A stretch of 64,000 bases of DNA from Mesonia aestuariivivens. GTDB taxonomy: Bacteria > Bacteroidota > Bacteroidia > Flavobacteriales > Flavobacteriaceae. The stretch is from assembly GCF_019311235.1 (NCBI RefSeq), contig NZ_JAHWDF010000016.1, positions 1 to 64,000 of the forward strand, given 5' to 3'. The position numbers and the translations under genes are program-made. The notes under the pieces were generated by a model, which was not told the DNA's origin, made no database searches, and worked only from the letters and a program-made list of their open reading frames with translations. This document shows, piece after piece, positions 55,489-64,000 of this stretch. Position 1 is the first letter of the stretch. Each line of letters opens with the position of its first letter.

Positions 55489-57060
55489 TTAATTAAAATT
55501 ATAAGGTTGTGGCTCTTCTAATAATCTTGGGTTTAATGCAACATCAGAAGAAGGATATGGCATCGTAAAATCTTCAGCTGAAGGGGTAAACTTTTGCGAA
55601 TAAATTACAGGCGGGGTATCATTACTATAGGTTCCTCGCTCTTGATTACTTATAATCTCAATAGCCATTTGTCTATCTATTCTTCCCAAATCGAACCAAT
55701 ATTCGCCTTCAATTGCAAATTCTAATCTTCTTTCTTGAAGAATATTTTCTAAAGTTATAGAAGGCAAACTTCCTAAACCAGCTCTTTCTCTAATCGCATT
55801 AAAAGAATTAAGTGCTGCAACATTACTGGTACTTTCTTGACCAGCCAATATAGCTTCTGCATGAATTAATAATACATCAGCGTAACGCATAATATAGGTG
55901 TTATTAGGTGCTGCTTGAGCTGCTCCTTCTCCACCATTATCTTCTGGCGTACCTACGACATATTTTTTAATTCCGGCTTTAGTATTTTGTGCGTTTATAT
56001 CATCTGGAACGGTAAAACCACCTTCTGAAGATAGAATACTTGGGTAATAATCATTGGCAAGCATAATTGTTGCTTTTCTTCTTTCATCACCATCTTCATA
56101 TGCTTCTTGTAAATCTATCGTTGGACCTATTACACTATACCCATCTCCTGTACCGGTAATTTGCGAACTAATAGCGAAAGATGCCTGCATAGCGTTACCA
56201 ACACCGTAACCTTGAGATGACCATTGCATTTGTACAATAGATTCTTCATTATTGTTATTCGCTGTTAAAAATAAGTCTGAATAACTTTTAGAAGGAATAT
56301 CGATACCAAATAATTTAAATTCGCCACTATTAATTACTTCTTCTGCAAGTTGTCGAGCTTCATCATATTCTTCTTGATACAAATGCACTTTAGCTTTTAA
56401 TGCTTTAGCTGATCCGCTAGAGACATGTATATTCGCTTCATAGTTTCCGCCTCTTGTCTTTTCGTAACAATTATCTATAGCAAACTGCAAATCTCTCTCC
56501 ATAAACTCATAAATATCTTCTACTCTGTTGGTAGGAATTTGAGGATCATATACATTTTCCAAATTATTTTCTATAATTGGCACGGCTCCCCAAATTCTTA
56601 CTAGATAAAAATAAGCAACGGCACGCATAAAATGAGCTTCGCCTAAAACATTATCAACAGCTGCTTGTGGTACTGAGCCAGCTACTCGCTCTGGAACAAA
56701 ATTAATAATTGCATTAGATTGAGCCACAACTCCCCATAAACTCTCCCAGCCATTGGTTAGTTCGTTATTATCTCCAGTAACTGTAAAGTTCCCAAAATTA
56801 ATTACATCTCCTGAAAATGTTCTTGCATTACCTCCTGTTAACTCTGTAATAGACCAAAAAGCTTTTGAGTTAAAGTTAAACCATACCGTACCATAAAGTA
56901 CATTTGCGTTAGCGATTAATTCTTCTTCACTAGAATAAAAATTATCTAATGCAACCGAATCTTCTGGTGGTCTATTTAAAAAATCTTCACTACAAGCACT
57001 TACTAAGAATAGTACACTCAGTAGAAGCGAAGCTTTTATTTTTAAGTTTAAATTTTTCAT
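55489..57060 (-). CDS. SusD/RagB-family nutrient-binding lipoprotein
   Basis: This 523-residue lipoprotein (signal ending SAC, then SEDFLNRPPEDS) has the SusD N-terminal TPR-like helices, and a C-terminal region with MRYADVLLIHAEA and RRLEFAIEGEYWFDLGR. SusD caps the SusC channel and captures oligosaccharides on the surface. The gene follows susC by 12 nt and precedes the glycan-binding gene by 14 nt. Confidence 0.95.
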   Translation of the reverse strand: MKNLNLKIKASLLLSVLFLVSACSEDFLNRPPEDSVALDNFYSSEEELIANANVLYGTVWFNFNSKAFWSITELTGGNARTFSGDVINFGNFTVTGDNNELTNGWESLWGVVAQSNAIINFVPERVAGSVPQAAVDNVLGEAHFMRAVAYFYLVRIWGAVPIIENNLENVYDPQIPTNRVEDIYEFMERDLQFAIDNCYEKTRGGNYEANIHVSSGSAKALKAKVHLYQEEYDEARQLAEEVINSGEFKLFGIDIPSKSYSDLFLTANNNNEESIVQMQWSSQGYGVGNAMQASFAISSQITGTGDGYSVIGPTIDLQEAYEDGDERRKATIMLANDYYPSILSSEGGFTVPDDINAQNTKAGIKKYVVGTPEDNGGEGAAQAAPNNTYIMRYADVLLIHAEAILAGQESTSNVAALNSFNAIRERAGLGSLPSITLENILQERRLEFAIEGEYWFDLGRIDRQMAIEIISNQERGTYSNDTPPVIYSQKFTPSAEDFTMPYPSSDVALNPRLLEEPQPYNFN

Positions 57061-57072
57061 AGTGTGTGTTTT

Positions 57073-60000
57073 TTAAAATTCTGCGTTTAAGCCTAATGTG
57101 AATGTTCTTGGTATTGGGTATCTACCTCGATCTACTCCTGTTTGTAAAGCATCACCATTATAAGATCCAATTTCAGGATCGTAGCCAGAATAATCTGTAA
57201 AAGTGTAGAGGTTTTGAATAGTTCCGTATAATTTTAGGTTGCCTATTCCCATTTTTTCAGTTAAATCAGAAGGAAAATTATAACCTAAACTCACATTTTG
57301 GATTCTTAGGTAAGAACCATCTTCTATATATCTATCTGAAATAAAAAGGTTTTGGTTATCGTCACCTCTTCTTGGTCTTGGATATTTAGCTCCTGTATTT
57401 TGTGGGGTATAATAATCTTGTGCTTCTACTAGTTGATTAGTATATAATCTAGCTAAACCTGTGGTTTCTTTTCTGGTTAAATTTAAAACATCGTTACCAT
57501 AAGAACCTTGAAGAAAAATACTTAAATCGAAGTTCTTATAAGAGAAATTATTAGTGAATCCAAAGGTAAAATCTGGATGCGGATTCCCAATATAAGTTCT
57601 ATCTTTTTCATCTATTTTTCCATCACCATTAATGTCTTCATATTGAACATCTCCTAAATAATTATCTCCTAAATTTTCTGAAAAAGGAATACCAAATTGT
57701 TCTGGAGCACCATCAATATCATCTTGACTTCTAAAAATACCTTTGGTTTTGTACCCCCAAAACATACCTACGGGTTGCCCTTCTACGGTTCTAGTAATTG
57801 GTGTAGACAAATAACCTGTATTTATAGTTCTTATCACTTCTAGATTTTCACTATACAATGAAGTTACTTCATTTTTATAATGTGAGATATTTAAATTTGT
57901 TGACCAAGTAAAATCTTTGGTTTGCAAGGTTGAAAAGTTTAAAGTAACATCTATTCCTTTATTATTCATCTCTCCAAGATTTACATAAGGCGCACTTAGA
58001 CCTCCCAAATATGATTCTCCTCCTGCAGGTCCCGTAAGATAAATAGGTAAAGGTAGTTGATATAAAAAGTCTTTAGAATTTTTATTGTAAACCTCTACTG
58101 TAGCATTAAATCTGTTTTTGAATAAAGAAAAATCTAACCCAAAGTTCACTTGTGTACTTTCTTCCCATTTTAGATCTGAATTTGGAATATTATTTAAGAA
58201 GTACCCTAATCCTGCTCCAGTTTGAACACTTGATAAACTTGCTCCATAACGATAGTTAGGTAAACCTTGGTTACCTACAACTCCGTAACCTGCTTTTAAT
58301 CTAATATTATCTACTACTTTATTTACGCCTTCCATCCAAGGCTCTTTATATAATTTCCAAGAACTGGCAAAAGAAGGGAAATATCCCCATTGCTTATCTC
58401 CTAACGGATCAAATTTAGAAGAACCATCTGCTCTAAGGGTAGCTGTAAGTCCGTATTTATCTTTTAATGAATACAACGCTCTACCATAGTAAGAACTTAA
58501 AGAAGTACTTCCTTGATAAGCACTATAATTAAGCATGGTCGCTGCATTATTTAAGGTCTGTAAATTATTACTTACAAAATCTTGCCCTGTGGCTTGAATA
58601 CCTTCCCAGCTAGACTCTTGTGCTTCTTGACCTATAAGAAGATTTAAGTTATGTATATCATTAAAATTCTTAGTGAAGTTAATGTAGTTTTTCACGATCC
58701 AAAATCTACTTTTTCCTCTCTTTTCAAATAATGTAGCATATTCATTTTCAAATCTACCCCACTTATAGGTTGGAGTAAATAATTGATTGTCTGTAAAATC
58801 AAAATTCCCCCCTAACTCATTTCTAAATTTTAAATTTTCTGTAATTTTAAATTCAGTAAAAATATTCCCAAGAATAGAGTGCTTTAATAAAGTATTGGTT
58901 CTGCTTAATGCCAATGCAACTGGGTTTATAGTCCCTTCTACAGCTGTAGGGTCGTTTGGTGGCCCTGCGAATGTTCCATCTGGATTTCTAACTGCAATAT
59001 CAGGCGCTTGTAACAACCCTAAACTTACAATACCATTACGGTTACTATTTAAAGTAATATCCTCATCGGTTCTACTTCCTGTAATATTTGCACCAACTTT
59101 AAGCCAATCTTTTACCTGAGAGTCTATATTAGCTCTTATCGTCATTCTATTAAAACCAGATCCAATGACAGTTCCTTCTTGATCTAAATAACTTCCTGAA
59201 ATTAAATAATTAGTTTTTTCTGAACTTCCTGCATATGATAGCTGATGACTTTGCATCCAAGATTGCTGAAACACTTCGTCTTGCCAATCTGTACCAGGGC
59301 CTAACAATTCTGGGTTAGAAAAATCTGTTCTAGACTCTACGCCATATACTTCGGCCAACTCATTTTGCAATTTTGCATACGTAGGCAGCTTCATCACATC
59401 TAATAATTTTTGCGGTTCTTGCAAGGCAACGTAAGTGTTGTAACGAAGTTTACCTTCTTTATTTTTACTTCCGTTTTTGGTTTTGATAATCACCACTCCA
59501 TTTGCTCCTCGTGAACCATATATTGCTGTCGCAGATGCATCTTTCAATATATCTACAGATTCAATATCATTAGGGTTTATCGCCGATAAAGGACTAGTAC
59601 CTACCTGCCCATTACCTCCAAAACTTGAAGCATCTGTTCTTCCGCTGGTACTGGTATTTCTAGAATCTCCAGAAATAGGCACTCCATCTATTACATACAA
59701 AGGCTCATTGTTACCTGTAATAGAAGTTATACCTCTAATTCTAACAGAAACAGCACTACCTGGTTTTCCTGAGTTCTGAGAAATAGTAACCCCAGCAGCT
59801 TTACCCTGCATTAATTGATCGATACTCACTTGAGGTATATTTTCTATTTCTTCTGCACCAATACTAGATACAGAGCCATTTACATCTTGACGCTGTTGCG
59901 CTCCATACCCAATCAACACTACTTCTTCTAAACTCTCAGAATCTTCAGATAAAGTAACATCTATTTGAGAACGTTGCCCCACTAATTCCTCCCGAGTTTG

Positions 60001-60264
60001 AAAACCAATAAAACTAAAAACGATAACGTTTTCGTCATTAACATTTAATTGATATTCTCCATCAAAATCTGTCGTTGTTCCTGTATTAGTATCTTTAATT
60101 AAAACGTTAACTCCTAAAAGAGGCATGCCGTTTTCATCTTGTACAGTACCGGTAATAGTTTTTTGCTGAGCATTCATTTGAGAAAACGAAAGACACGTAA
60201 AAAACAATAGGCACAATTGTAAAAATTTTGCCATAAGTAAAGATTTGTTTTTTTGTTTTTGCAT
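57073..60264 (-). CDS. SusC/RagA-family TonB-linked outer-membrane transporter
   Basis: This 1063-residue protein has a signal peptide, a CarboxypepD-regulatory-like domain (about 34-110), a TonB box and plug region (about 115-240, with GYGAQQRQDVNGSVSSIG and PLYVIDGVPI), and a 22-strand barrel ending in a Phe (PRTFTLGLNAEF). It imports oligosaccharides with its SusD partner, energised by TonB-ExbBD. A later ATG at 60231 (MAKFLQLCLLFF) would still leave a good signal peptide, so the start is uncertain by 11 residues. Confidence 0.95.
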   Translation of the reverse strand: MQKQKNKSLLMAKFLQLCLLFFTCLSFSQMNAQQKTITGTVQDENGMPLLGVNVLIKDTNTGTTTDFDGEYQLNVNDENVIVFSFIGFQTREELVGQRSQIDVTLSEDSESLEEVVLIGYGAQQRQDVNGSVSSIGAEEIENIPQVSIDQLMQGKAAGVTISQNSGKPGSAVSVRIRGITSITGNNEPLYVIDGVPISGDSRNTSTSGRTDASSFGGNGQVGTSPLSAINPNDIESVDILKDASATAIYGSRGANGVVIIKTKNGSKNKEGKLRYNTYVALQEPQKLLDVMKLPTYAKLQNELAEVYGVESRTDFSNPELLGPGTDWQDEVFQQSWMQSHQLSYAGSSEKTNYLISGSYLDQEGTVIGSGFNRMTIRANIDSQVKDWLKVGANITGSRTDEDITLNSNRNGIVSLGLLQAPDIAVRNPDGTFAGPPNDPTAVEGTINPVALALSRTNTLLKHSILGNIFTEFKITENLKFRNELGGNFDFTDNQLFTPTYKWGRFENEYATLFEKRGKSRFWIVKNYINFTKNFNDIHNLNLLIGQEAQESSWEGIQATGQDFVSNNLQTLNNAATMLNYSAYQGSTSLSSYYGRALYSLKDKYGLTATLRADGSSKFDPLGDKQWGYFPSFASSWKLYKEPWMEGVNKVVDNIRLKAGYGVVGNQGLPNYRYGASLSSVQTGAGLGYFLNNIPNSDLKWEESTQVNFGLDFSLFKNRFNATVEVYNKNSKDFLYQLPLPIYLTGPAGGESYLGGLSAPYVNLGEMNNKGIDVTLNFSTLQTKDFTWSTNLNISHYKNEVTSLYSENLEVIRTINTGYLSTPITRTVEGQPVGMFWGYKTKGIFRSQDDIDGAPEQFGIPFSENLGDNYLGDVQYEDINGDGKIDEKDRTYIGNPHPDFTFGFTNNFSYKNFDLSIFLQGSYGNDVLNLTRKETTGLARLYTNQLVEAQDYYTPQNTGAKYPRPRRGDDNQNLFISDRYIEDGSYLRIQNVSLGYNFPSDLTEKMGIGNLKLYGTIQNLYTFTDYSGYDPEIGSYNGDALQTGVDRGRYPIPRTFTLGLNAEF

Positions 60265-60396
60265 AATAGTTCTGTATTTACCTTACACCTTTCTTCGTAG
60301 AAATCTACATTTTTAAGGTTAAAAAATTGAAGCATTAATAATTTAGCGAACAAATTTTATCATATTCAAAATTAACTGTAATGTTAAGGATAGGTT

Positions 60397-60450
60397 AATA
60401 TTATTTTATCATTTACTTATATAATTTTCACATTTTGATAAAATAATATT
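60397..60450. promoter_or_regulatory. 15-bp perfect inverted repeat upstream of susC
   Basis: AATATTATTTTATCA (60397-60411) is repeated inverted as TGATAAAATAATATT (60436-60450), 24 bases apart, in the 223-bp gap between GH5 and susC. It may be an operator for the susCD operon or a weak terminator of GH5. Confidence 0.5.
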
Positions 60451-60487
60451 GTTAATCGGTATTTTGAAGAAATAATTATGAATAAAA

Positions 60488-61465
60488 TTACTCACAATGC
60501 TTAAAACTACTTTTTAATTTTGATCTAATAAATTTACCCGAAACACTTAATTTTTTAGAATTTTTCAAATCTACTACACTACTACCAGGATTAAGCACAG
60601 AACAGGTTTCATCTTTATCTGATATTGCCCAATTACAATAAGAAATTTTATACTCATCTAATAGCTGCCACCAAGCCTTTGTTTGTTTTTTGTTAACCAC
60701 TCCATTACAAGAGGCAGCTGCAGTACCATATTCAGTCACAAAAATAGGCAAGTCGTTATTCATGGCTTTGATCGCAATATCACGAAGTGGCTGACGATGA
60801 GTATCTGCATAAAAATGCAGCGTATATGCTATATTGCTTTGTTGAATAGGGTTTACTGACGCTACATCTACTCGCTGAGACCAAGATGGGGTGCCGCAAA
60901 TAATAACATTATGAGAATCATAAGCACGAATGGTTTTAATGATTTCTTGATGGTACGGCTTTAAAACGTCGTCCCAAGACACTTCTAAAGGCTCGTTGTA
61001 TATTTCATAAATAATATTAGGCCGATCACCATATTTTTTAGCTATATATGTGAAAAATCTTTTAGCCTCTTTAAGATGATCTTCTGCATGGTGATCATGC
61101 CAATCTACAATAACATAAACACCTTCTTTAATAGCAGCATCAATTACAACTTCTACCTTTTTAAGTTCTTGCTCAGAATTTTCGAGATAACCTTTATTTT
61201 CTACCGCCATTGCAGCTCTTACCACATTACACTTCCAATCATTCTTTAAAATTTTAATGGTTTCTGGCACATAAAATTCAGGCTCCCATTGGCTCCAAAA
61301 AAGAGACATTCCTTTTAATTGCAGCACTTTACCATGTTGATTTTTTAAATGAGCACCTTCAATTTTTAATTGACCATTGCAAGCCACAGGTGTATTCTGA
61401 GCATTTGCCAAAGATGAAAAAACAAAAAATAATAAACCAATACTTAAAACCTGAAAAATCTTCAT
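60488..61465 (-). CDS. GH5 endo-beta-1,4-glucanase/mannanase-like enzyme
   Basis: This 325-residue secreted enzyme (signal peptide about 1-22, cleaved after NAQ) is a GH5 barrel with acid/base Glu158 in EIYNEPLEVSW and nucleophile Glu245 in TEYGTA. The sequence (LKGMSLFWSQW, VIVDWHDHHAED) resembles subfamily GH5_2, which is mostly endo-glucanase. In a mannan locus this points to glucomannan as substrate (inference). Its start overlaps the AraC stop by 1 nt, so enzyme and regulator are co-expressed. Confidence 0.92.
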   Translation of the reverse strand: MKIFQVLSIGLLFFVFSSLANAQNTPVACNGQLKIEGAHLKNQHGKVLQLKGMSLFWSQWEPEFYVPETIKILKNDWKCNVVRAAMAVENKGYLENSEQELKKVEVVIDAAIKEGVYVIVDWHDHHAEDHLKEAKRFFTYIAKKYGDRPNIIYEIYNEPLEVSWDDVLKPYHQEIIKTIRAYDSHNVIICGTPSWSQRVDVASVNPIQQSNIAYTLHFYADTHRQPLRDIAIKAMNNDLPIFVTEYGTAAASCNGVVNKKQTKAWWQLLDEYKISYCNWAISDKDETCSVLNPGSSVVDLKNSKKLSVSGKFIRSKLKSSFKHCE

Positions 61466-62343
61466 TACAAAACTCTTTTTATACCTTCAAATTCTTCTCT
61501 AAAATCACTAGGCGTACAGTTTTTCACCTTTCTAAACACTCGGTTAAAATTAGCTATATTATTAAAACCACATTTAAAACCTATCTCACCTATACTTAAA
61601 TCTGTTTCAATTAGCCATCGAGTAGCATAGCTAATACGGGTATCGTTCATATAGTCTATAAAAGTTTTTCCAGTGCGCTTTTTAATGAATCTATTAAAAG
61701 AAACCGGACTCATATTTACGAGTGAAGAAATTTCTGCAAGCGTTACTTTTTTACTAAAATTTTCTTGAACATACTCATAAATCACTTTAATTTTATCACT
61801 GTTTTCAAAATTTTTATTTTCCGAAATATACGTTGATAACAAGTGCTGTTTTCTACTATTAGCAAGGTCTTGTAAAATAGAAATAAGCTCTAAAAAATAA
61901 TCCATACTATCAATTTTAGATAGCTTCATAATTCTAGGCATTAATTCTTTAGTAATTTTTTTTGAAAAAAGAATCCCGTGATTAGATCTATTAAACATAT
62001 CTTTAATAGGTTTAAAAATTCTACGAGACAATAATTTTTCATCAAACAAATCATTATGAAATTGAATGGTAATTTCGTGAATATTATCATTCTTACAATT
62101 ATGTAATTCCCAACCATGCACTAAATTAGGTCCTACTAAAACTAACTCTAAATCATCAATCTCTTCCAAACTGTCCCCTACTATTCTACGTACACCCTTA
62201 CCATTATGAATAAAATTTAATTCATATTCTGGATGAAAATGTATAGGAAAATCAAATTCAGATTTTATTCGATCAAAGACTAAAAAACTGTCTTCTGGCG
62301 CTAATTGAGTGATTTCTCGGTGAGCATTATTTCTTATTGCCAT
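61465..62343 (-). CDS. AraC-family transcriptional regulator
   Basis: This 292-residue protein has an N-terminal cupin-like sensor (about 20-100, with FPIHFHPEYELNFIHNGKG) and a C-terminal double HTH (about 185-290). HTH elements include VTLAEISSLVNMSPVSFNRFIKKRTG and IGEIGFKCGFNNIANFNRVFRK. It lies between the susC operon and the plus-strand GH26 and is the likely local regulator of this locus. Other Bacteroidota loci often use SusR or hybrid two-component sensors instead. Confidence 0.92.
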   Translation of the reverse strand: MAIRNNAHREITQLAPEDSFLVFDRIKSEFDFPIHFHPEYELNFIHNGKGVRRIVGDSLEEIDDLELVLVGPNLVHGWELHNCKNDNIHEITIQFHNDLFDEKLLSRRIFKPIKDMFNRSNHGILFSKKITKELMPRIMKLSKIDSMDYFLELISILQDLANSRKQHLLSTYISENKNFENSDKIKVIYEYVQENFSKKVTLAEISSLVNMSPVSFNRFIKKRTGKTFIDYMNDTRISYATRWLIETDLSIGEIGFKCGFNNIANFNRVFRKVKNCTPSDFREEFEGIKRVL

Positions 62344-62432
62344 AAATCAATTAATATGAAGTAAAAATTAGATTAAAAAATGATAATATTCTATTAACAT
62401 AGATAAGCCACTAAGCTTAATTTTGATTTTAC

Positions 62433-62464
62433 ACAATTATCTATTAAAAAAATAGACAATTATC
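62433..62464. promoter_or_regulatory. Candidate AraC operator, direct repeats
   Basis: ACAATTATC occurs at 62433-62441 and again at 62456-62464. The repeat distance is 23 bp, about two helical turns, as with many AraC-type half-sites. It lies in the 187-bp divergent region between the regulator gene and the second GH26 gene. It is only a candidate in AT-rich DNA. Confidence 0.4.
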
Positions 62465-62530
62465 AATTTTGAGTCTTTAAAATTGTAAAAACAAAATCAA
62501 AACGGTACAAATATAATATCATTTACTTAT

Positions 62531-63664
62531 ATGAAATCATCATTTAGATTATTATATATTTTAATCTCTATAAGTTTGCTTTATTCTTGTGCAAGCATAA
62601 CCCGTGTGAATCCAGCGAATATTAAAGTAGCAGATAAAAATGCAACCCCGTCTGCAAAGTTACTTTACAAACGCATTAAAGTTCTATCTAAAAAAGGCAC
62701 TGCTATTGGCCATCAAGACGCAACGGCTTATGGAATAGGTTGGAAAAATTCTCCTGAAAATAACTTTAAAAACGATATCGATGAACTTACTGGTTTTTCA
62801 CCTGCGATATATGGTTGGGATTTAGGAGATATAGAATTAGGGAATAAACAAAATCTTGATAGTGTATCTTTTAATTTGATAAGAAATGAAATTATCAAAA
62901 TTCACAATAAAGGAGGAATAAACACGATAAGCTGGCACATTAACAACCCAGAATCAAAAGGAAACTCTTGGGATACTACTGCCGTAGTTTCTACGATATT
63001 AAAAGGAGGAAAAAATCGTGGGTTGTATGAAAAATGGGTAGAAAGTTTAGCTGAATTTTTCAAAAGCTTAAAGACAGAAAACAATGAAATTATTCCAATT
63101 GTTTTTAGACCTTATCATGAAATGAATGGCGGCTGGTTTTGGTGGGGTGCTCAACATTGCACACCAGAAGAATACAAAGAACTTTACCGACAAACGACTA
63201 AGTTGTTACAAAAAAATGGTGTTCATAACTTACTCTACGCCTATTCTCCTAATATGTTAAACAATCCTGAAGAATATCAAAAATTTTATCCCGGAGATGA
63301 ATACGTAGATATTTTAGGAGTAGATATTTATAACTTTGGCGGAGATGAGCAATACTTAAGAAGTTTAAAAAATGATATTGCTGTGATGAAAGATTTTGCT
63401 AAAACTCATCAAAAACCTTACGCGCTTACCGAGACTGGAAACACTCATCCTGAAAACCCAAAATGGTGGACAGAAGTTCTTCAAAAAGGAATTGAAGATA
63501 CTGGTATCAGTTGGTTTTTACTTTGGAGAAATGCAAGACCATCTCACTATTTTGCTACTTACCCAGGAGAAGTTTCTTCTGAAAATTTTATAGAATTCAA
63601 CAAAAACTTGGAGTTACTTTCTCTTGAAGAGATCAAGAAAATTAAAGTTAAAGCTGCTCAATAA
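62531..63664 (+). CDS. GH26 beta-mannanase lipoprotein (second copy)
   Basis: This 377-residue lipoprotein (lipobox YSC) is a GH26 enzyme with acid/base Glu197 in RPYHEMNGGWFWWG and nucleophile Glu301 in ALTETG. It differs from the first GH26 in active-site context, and carries insertions such as GWDLGDIELGNKQN. It is divergent from the AraC gene and is followed after 7 nt by a sodium:solute symporter gene. This suggests it releases the sugar (for example mannobiose) that the symporter imports. Confidence 0.94.
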   Translation: MKSSFRLLYILISISLLYSCASITRVNPANIKVADKNATPSAKLLYKRIKVLSKKGTAIGHQDATAYGIGWKNSPENNFKNDIDELTGFSPAIYGWDLGDIELGNKQNLDSVSFNLIRNEIIKIHNKGGINTISWHINNPESKGNSWDTTAVVSTILKGGKNRGLYEKWVESLAEFFKSLKTENNEIIPIVFRPYHEMNGGWFWWGAQHCTPEEYKELYRQTTKLLQKNGVHNLLYAYSPNMLNNPEEYQKFYPGDEYVDILGVDIYNFGGDEQYLRSLKNDIAVMKDFAKTHQKPYALTETGNTHPENPKWWTEVLQKGIEDTGISWFLLWRNARPSHYFATYPGEVSSENFIEFNKNLELLSLEEIKKIKVKAAQ

Positions 63665-63671
63665 ATAATTT

Positions 63672-64000
63672 ATGTTACAACCTTTAGATATAGCAATTAT
63701 ATTAATTTACCTCGTAGGTACAATTATTATCGGATTAACGCTTAGAAAAAAAGCTCAAAAAAGTAAAGATGATTACCTTTTAGGAGGAAAAAACCTCCCT
63801 TGGTACATGTTAGGACTTTCTAATGCCTCTGGAATGTTCGACATTTCTGGAACCATGTGGCTGGTAACCTTAACCTTTATTTATGGTTTTAAGAGTATCT
63901 GGATTCCTTGGCTTTGGCCAGTATTTAATCAAGTCTTTTTAATGATATACCTATCGGCTTGGCTAAGAAGATCTGGAGTTACTACTGGAGCAGAATGGAT
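63672..64000 (+). CDS. Sodium:solute symporter, N-terminal part (cut by window end)
   Basis: The 109 residues seen match the start of an SSS-family transporter. An N-terminal helix (LDIAIILIYLVGTIIIGLTL) is followed by the family loop KSKDDYLLGGKNLPWYMLGLSNASGMFDISG and a second helix. In mannan loci such a transporter usually brings mannose or mannobiose across the inner membrane. GH130 phosphorylase or epimerase genes might follow, but they would lie outside the window. Confidence 0.88.
   Translation, partial: MLQPLDIAIILIYLVGTIIIGLTLRKKAQKSKDDYLLGGKNLPWYMLGLSNASGMFDISGTMWLVTLTFIYGFKSIWIPWLWPVFNQVFLMIYLSAWLRRSGVTTGAEW

Noticed and set aside
1-64000. CRISPR array, prophage or defence island
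   Set aside because: I saw no regularly spaced repeats, phage structural genes or known defence genes in reading the window.

Overview
The window comes from an AT-rich member of the Bacteroidota, most likely a marine-type Flavobacteriaceae. The support is the type IX secretion genes porV/porU next to gldJ and murF, an exosortase F locus, SusC/SusD proteins, an orphan exbB-exbD-tonB set, and several candidate promoters of the Bacteroidota TAnnTTTG type. I cannot fix the genus from sequence alone. Most of the window is ordinary chromosomal housekeeping DNA.

Layout. 1-900: the 3' end of an IS30-type insertion sequence abuts a decayed TPR-like gene. 0.9-5.5 kb: a small secreted protein, a large lipoprotein zinc metalloprotease, the exosortase xrtF with a frameshifted partner gene, and a GAF-domain fRMsr. 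5.5-9.8 kb: a structured GC-rich intergenic element, hemW, a glycosyltransferase, an ECF sigma factor with a Cys-rich probable anti-sigma protein, and a membrane protein. 9.9-15.6 kb: gcvP, then a KAS III / methyltransferase / GT2 cluster. 15.6-22.7 kb: a PafA-like phosphatase, an MlaE/MlaF-type ABC transporter, a DUF389 protein, mannose-1-phosphate guanylyltransferase, SprT and an SDR. 22.7-27 kb: an M28 peptidase, pyruvate dehydrogenase E2 and E1-alpha, and cytidine deaminase. 27-35.4 kb: porV, porU, gldJ and murF. 35.4-35.6 kb: two tRNA-Val genes. 35.6-42.8 kb: folC, tonB, exbD, exbB, nhaB, an amino-acid dehydrogenase and anmK. 42.9-50.3 kb: an acyl-CoA dehydrogenase and gltB-gltD, closed by a 54-bp perfect palindrome.

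50.3-64 kb is the main accessory region: a polysaccharide utilisation locus for a beta-mannan, probably galactoglucomannan. On the minus strand it holds an AraC regulator, GH5, SusC, SusD, a surface glycan-binding lipoprotein, GH26, GH43 and GH27. On the plus strand it holds a second GH26 lipoprotein and the start of a sodium:solute symporter, cut by the window end. The enzymes would cut the mannan backbone (two GH26 and GH5), remove galactose (GH27) and possibly remove a pentose side group (GH43). SusCD and the glycan-binding protein would bind and import oligosaccharides, powered by TonB-ExbBD. The symporter would take the final sugar across the inner membrane.

I found no CRISPR array, prophage or clearly new defence system. 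The observations most worth checking are the two decayed genes (TPR-like and exosortase F-associated), the structured intergenic element, the long palindrome, the candidate operators and the internal hairpin of the mannan locus, and the GH43 inside a mannan locus.
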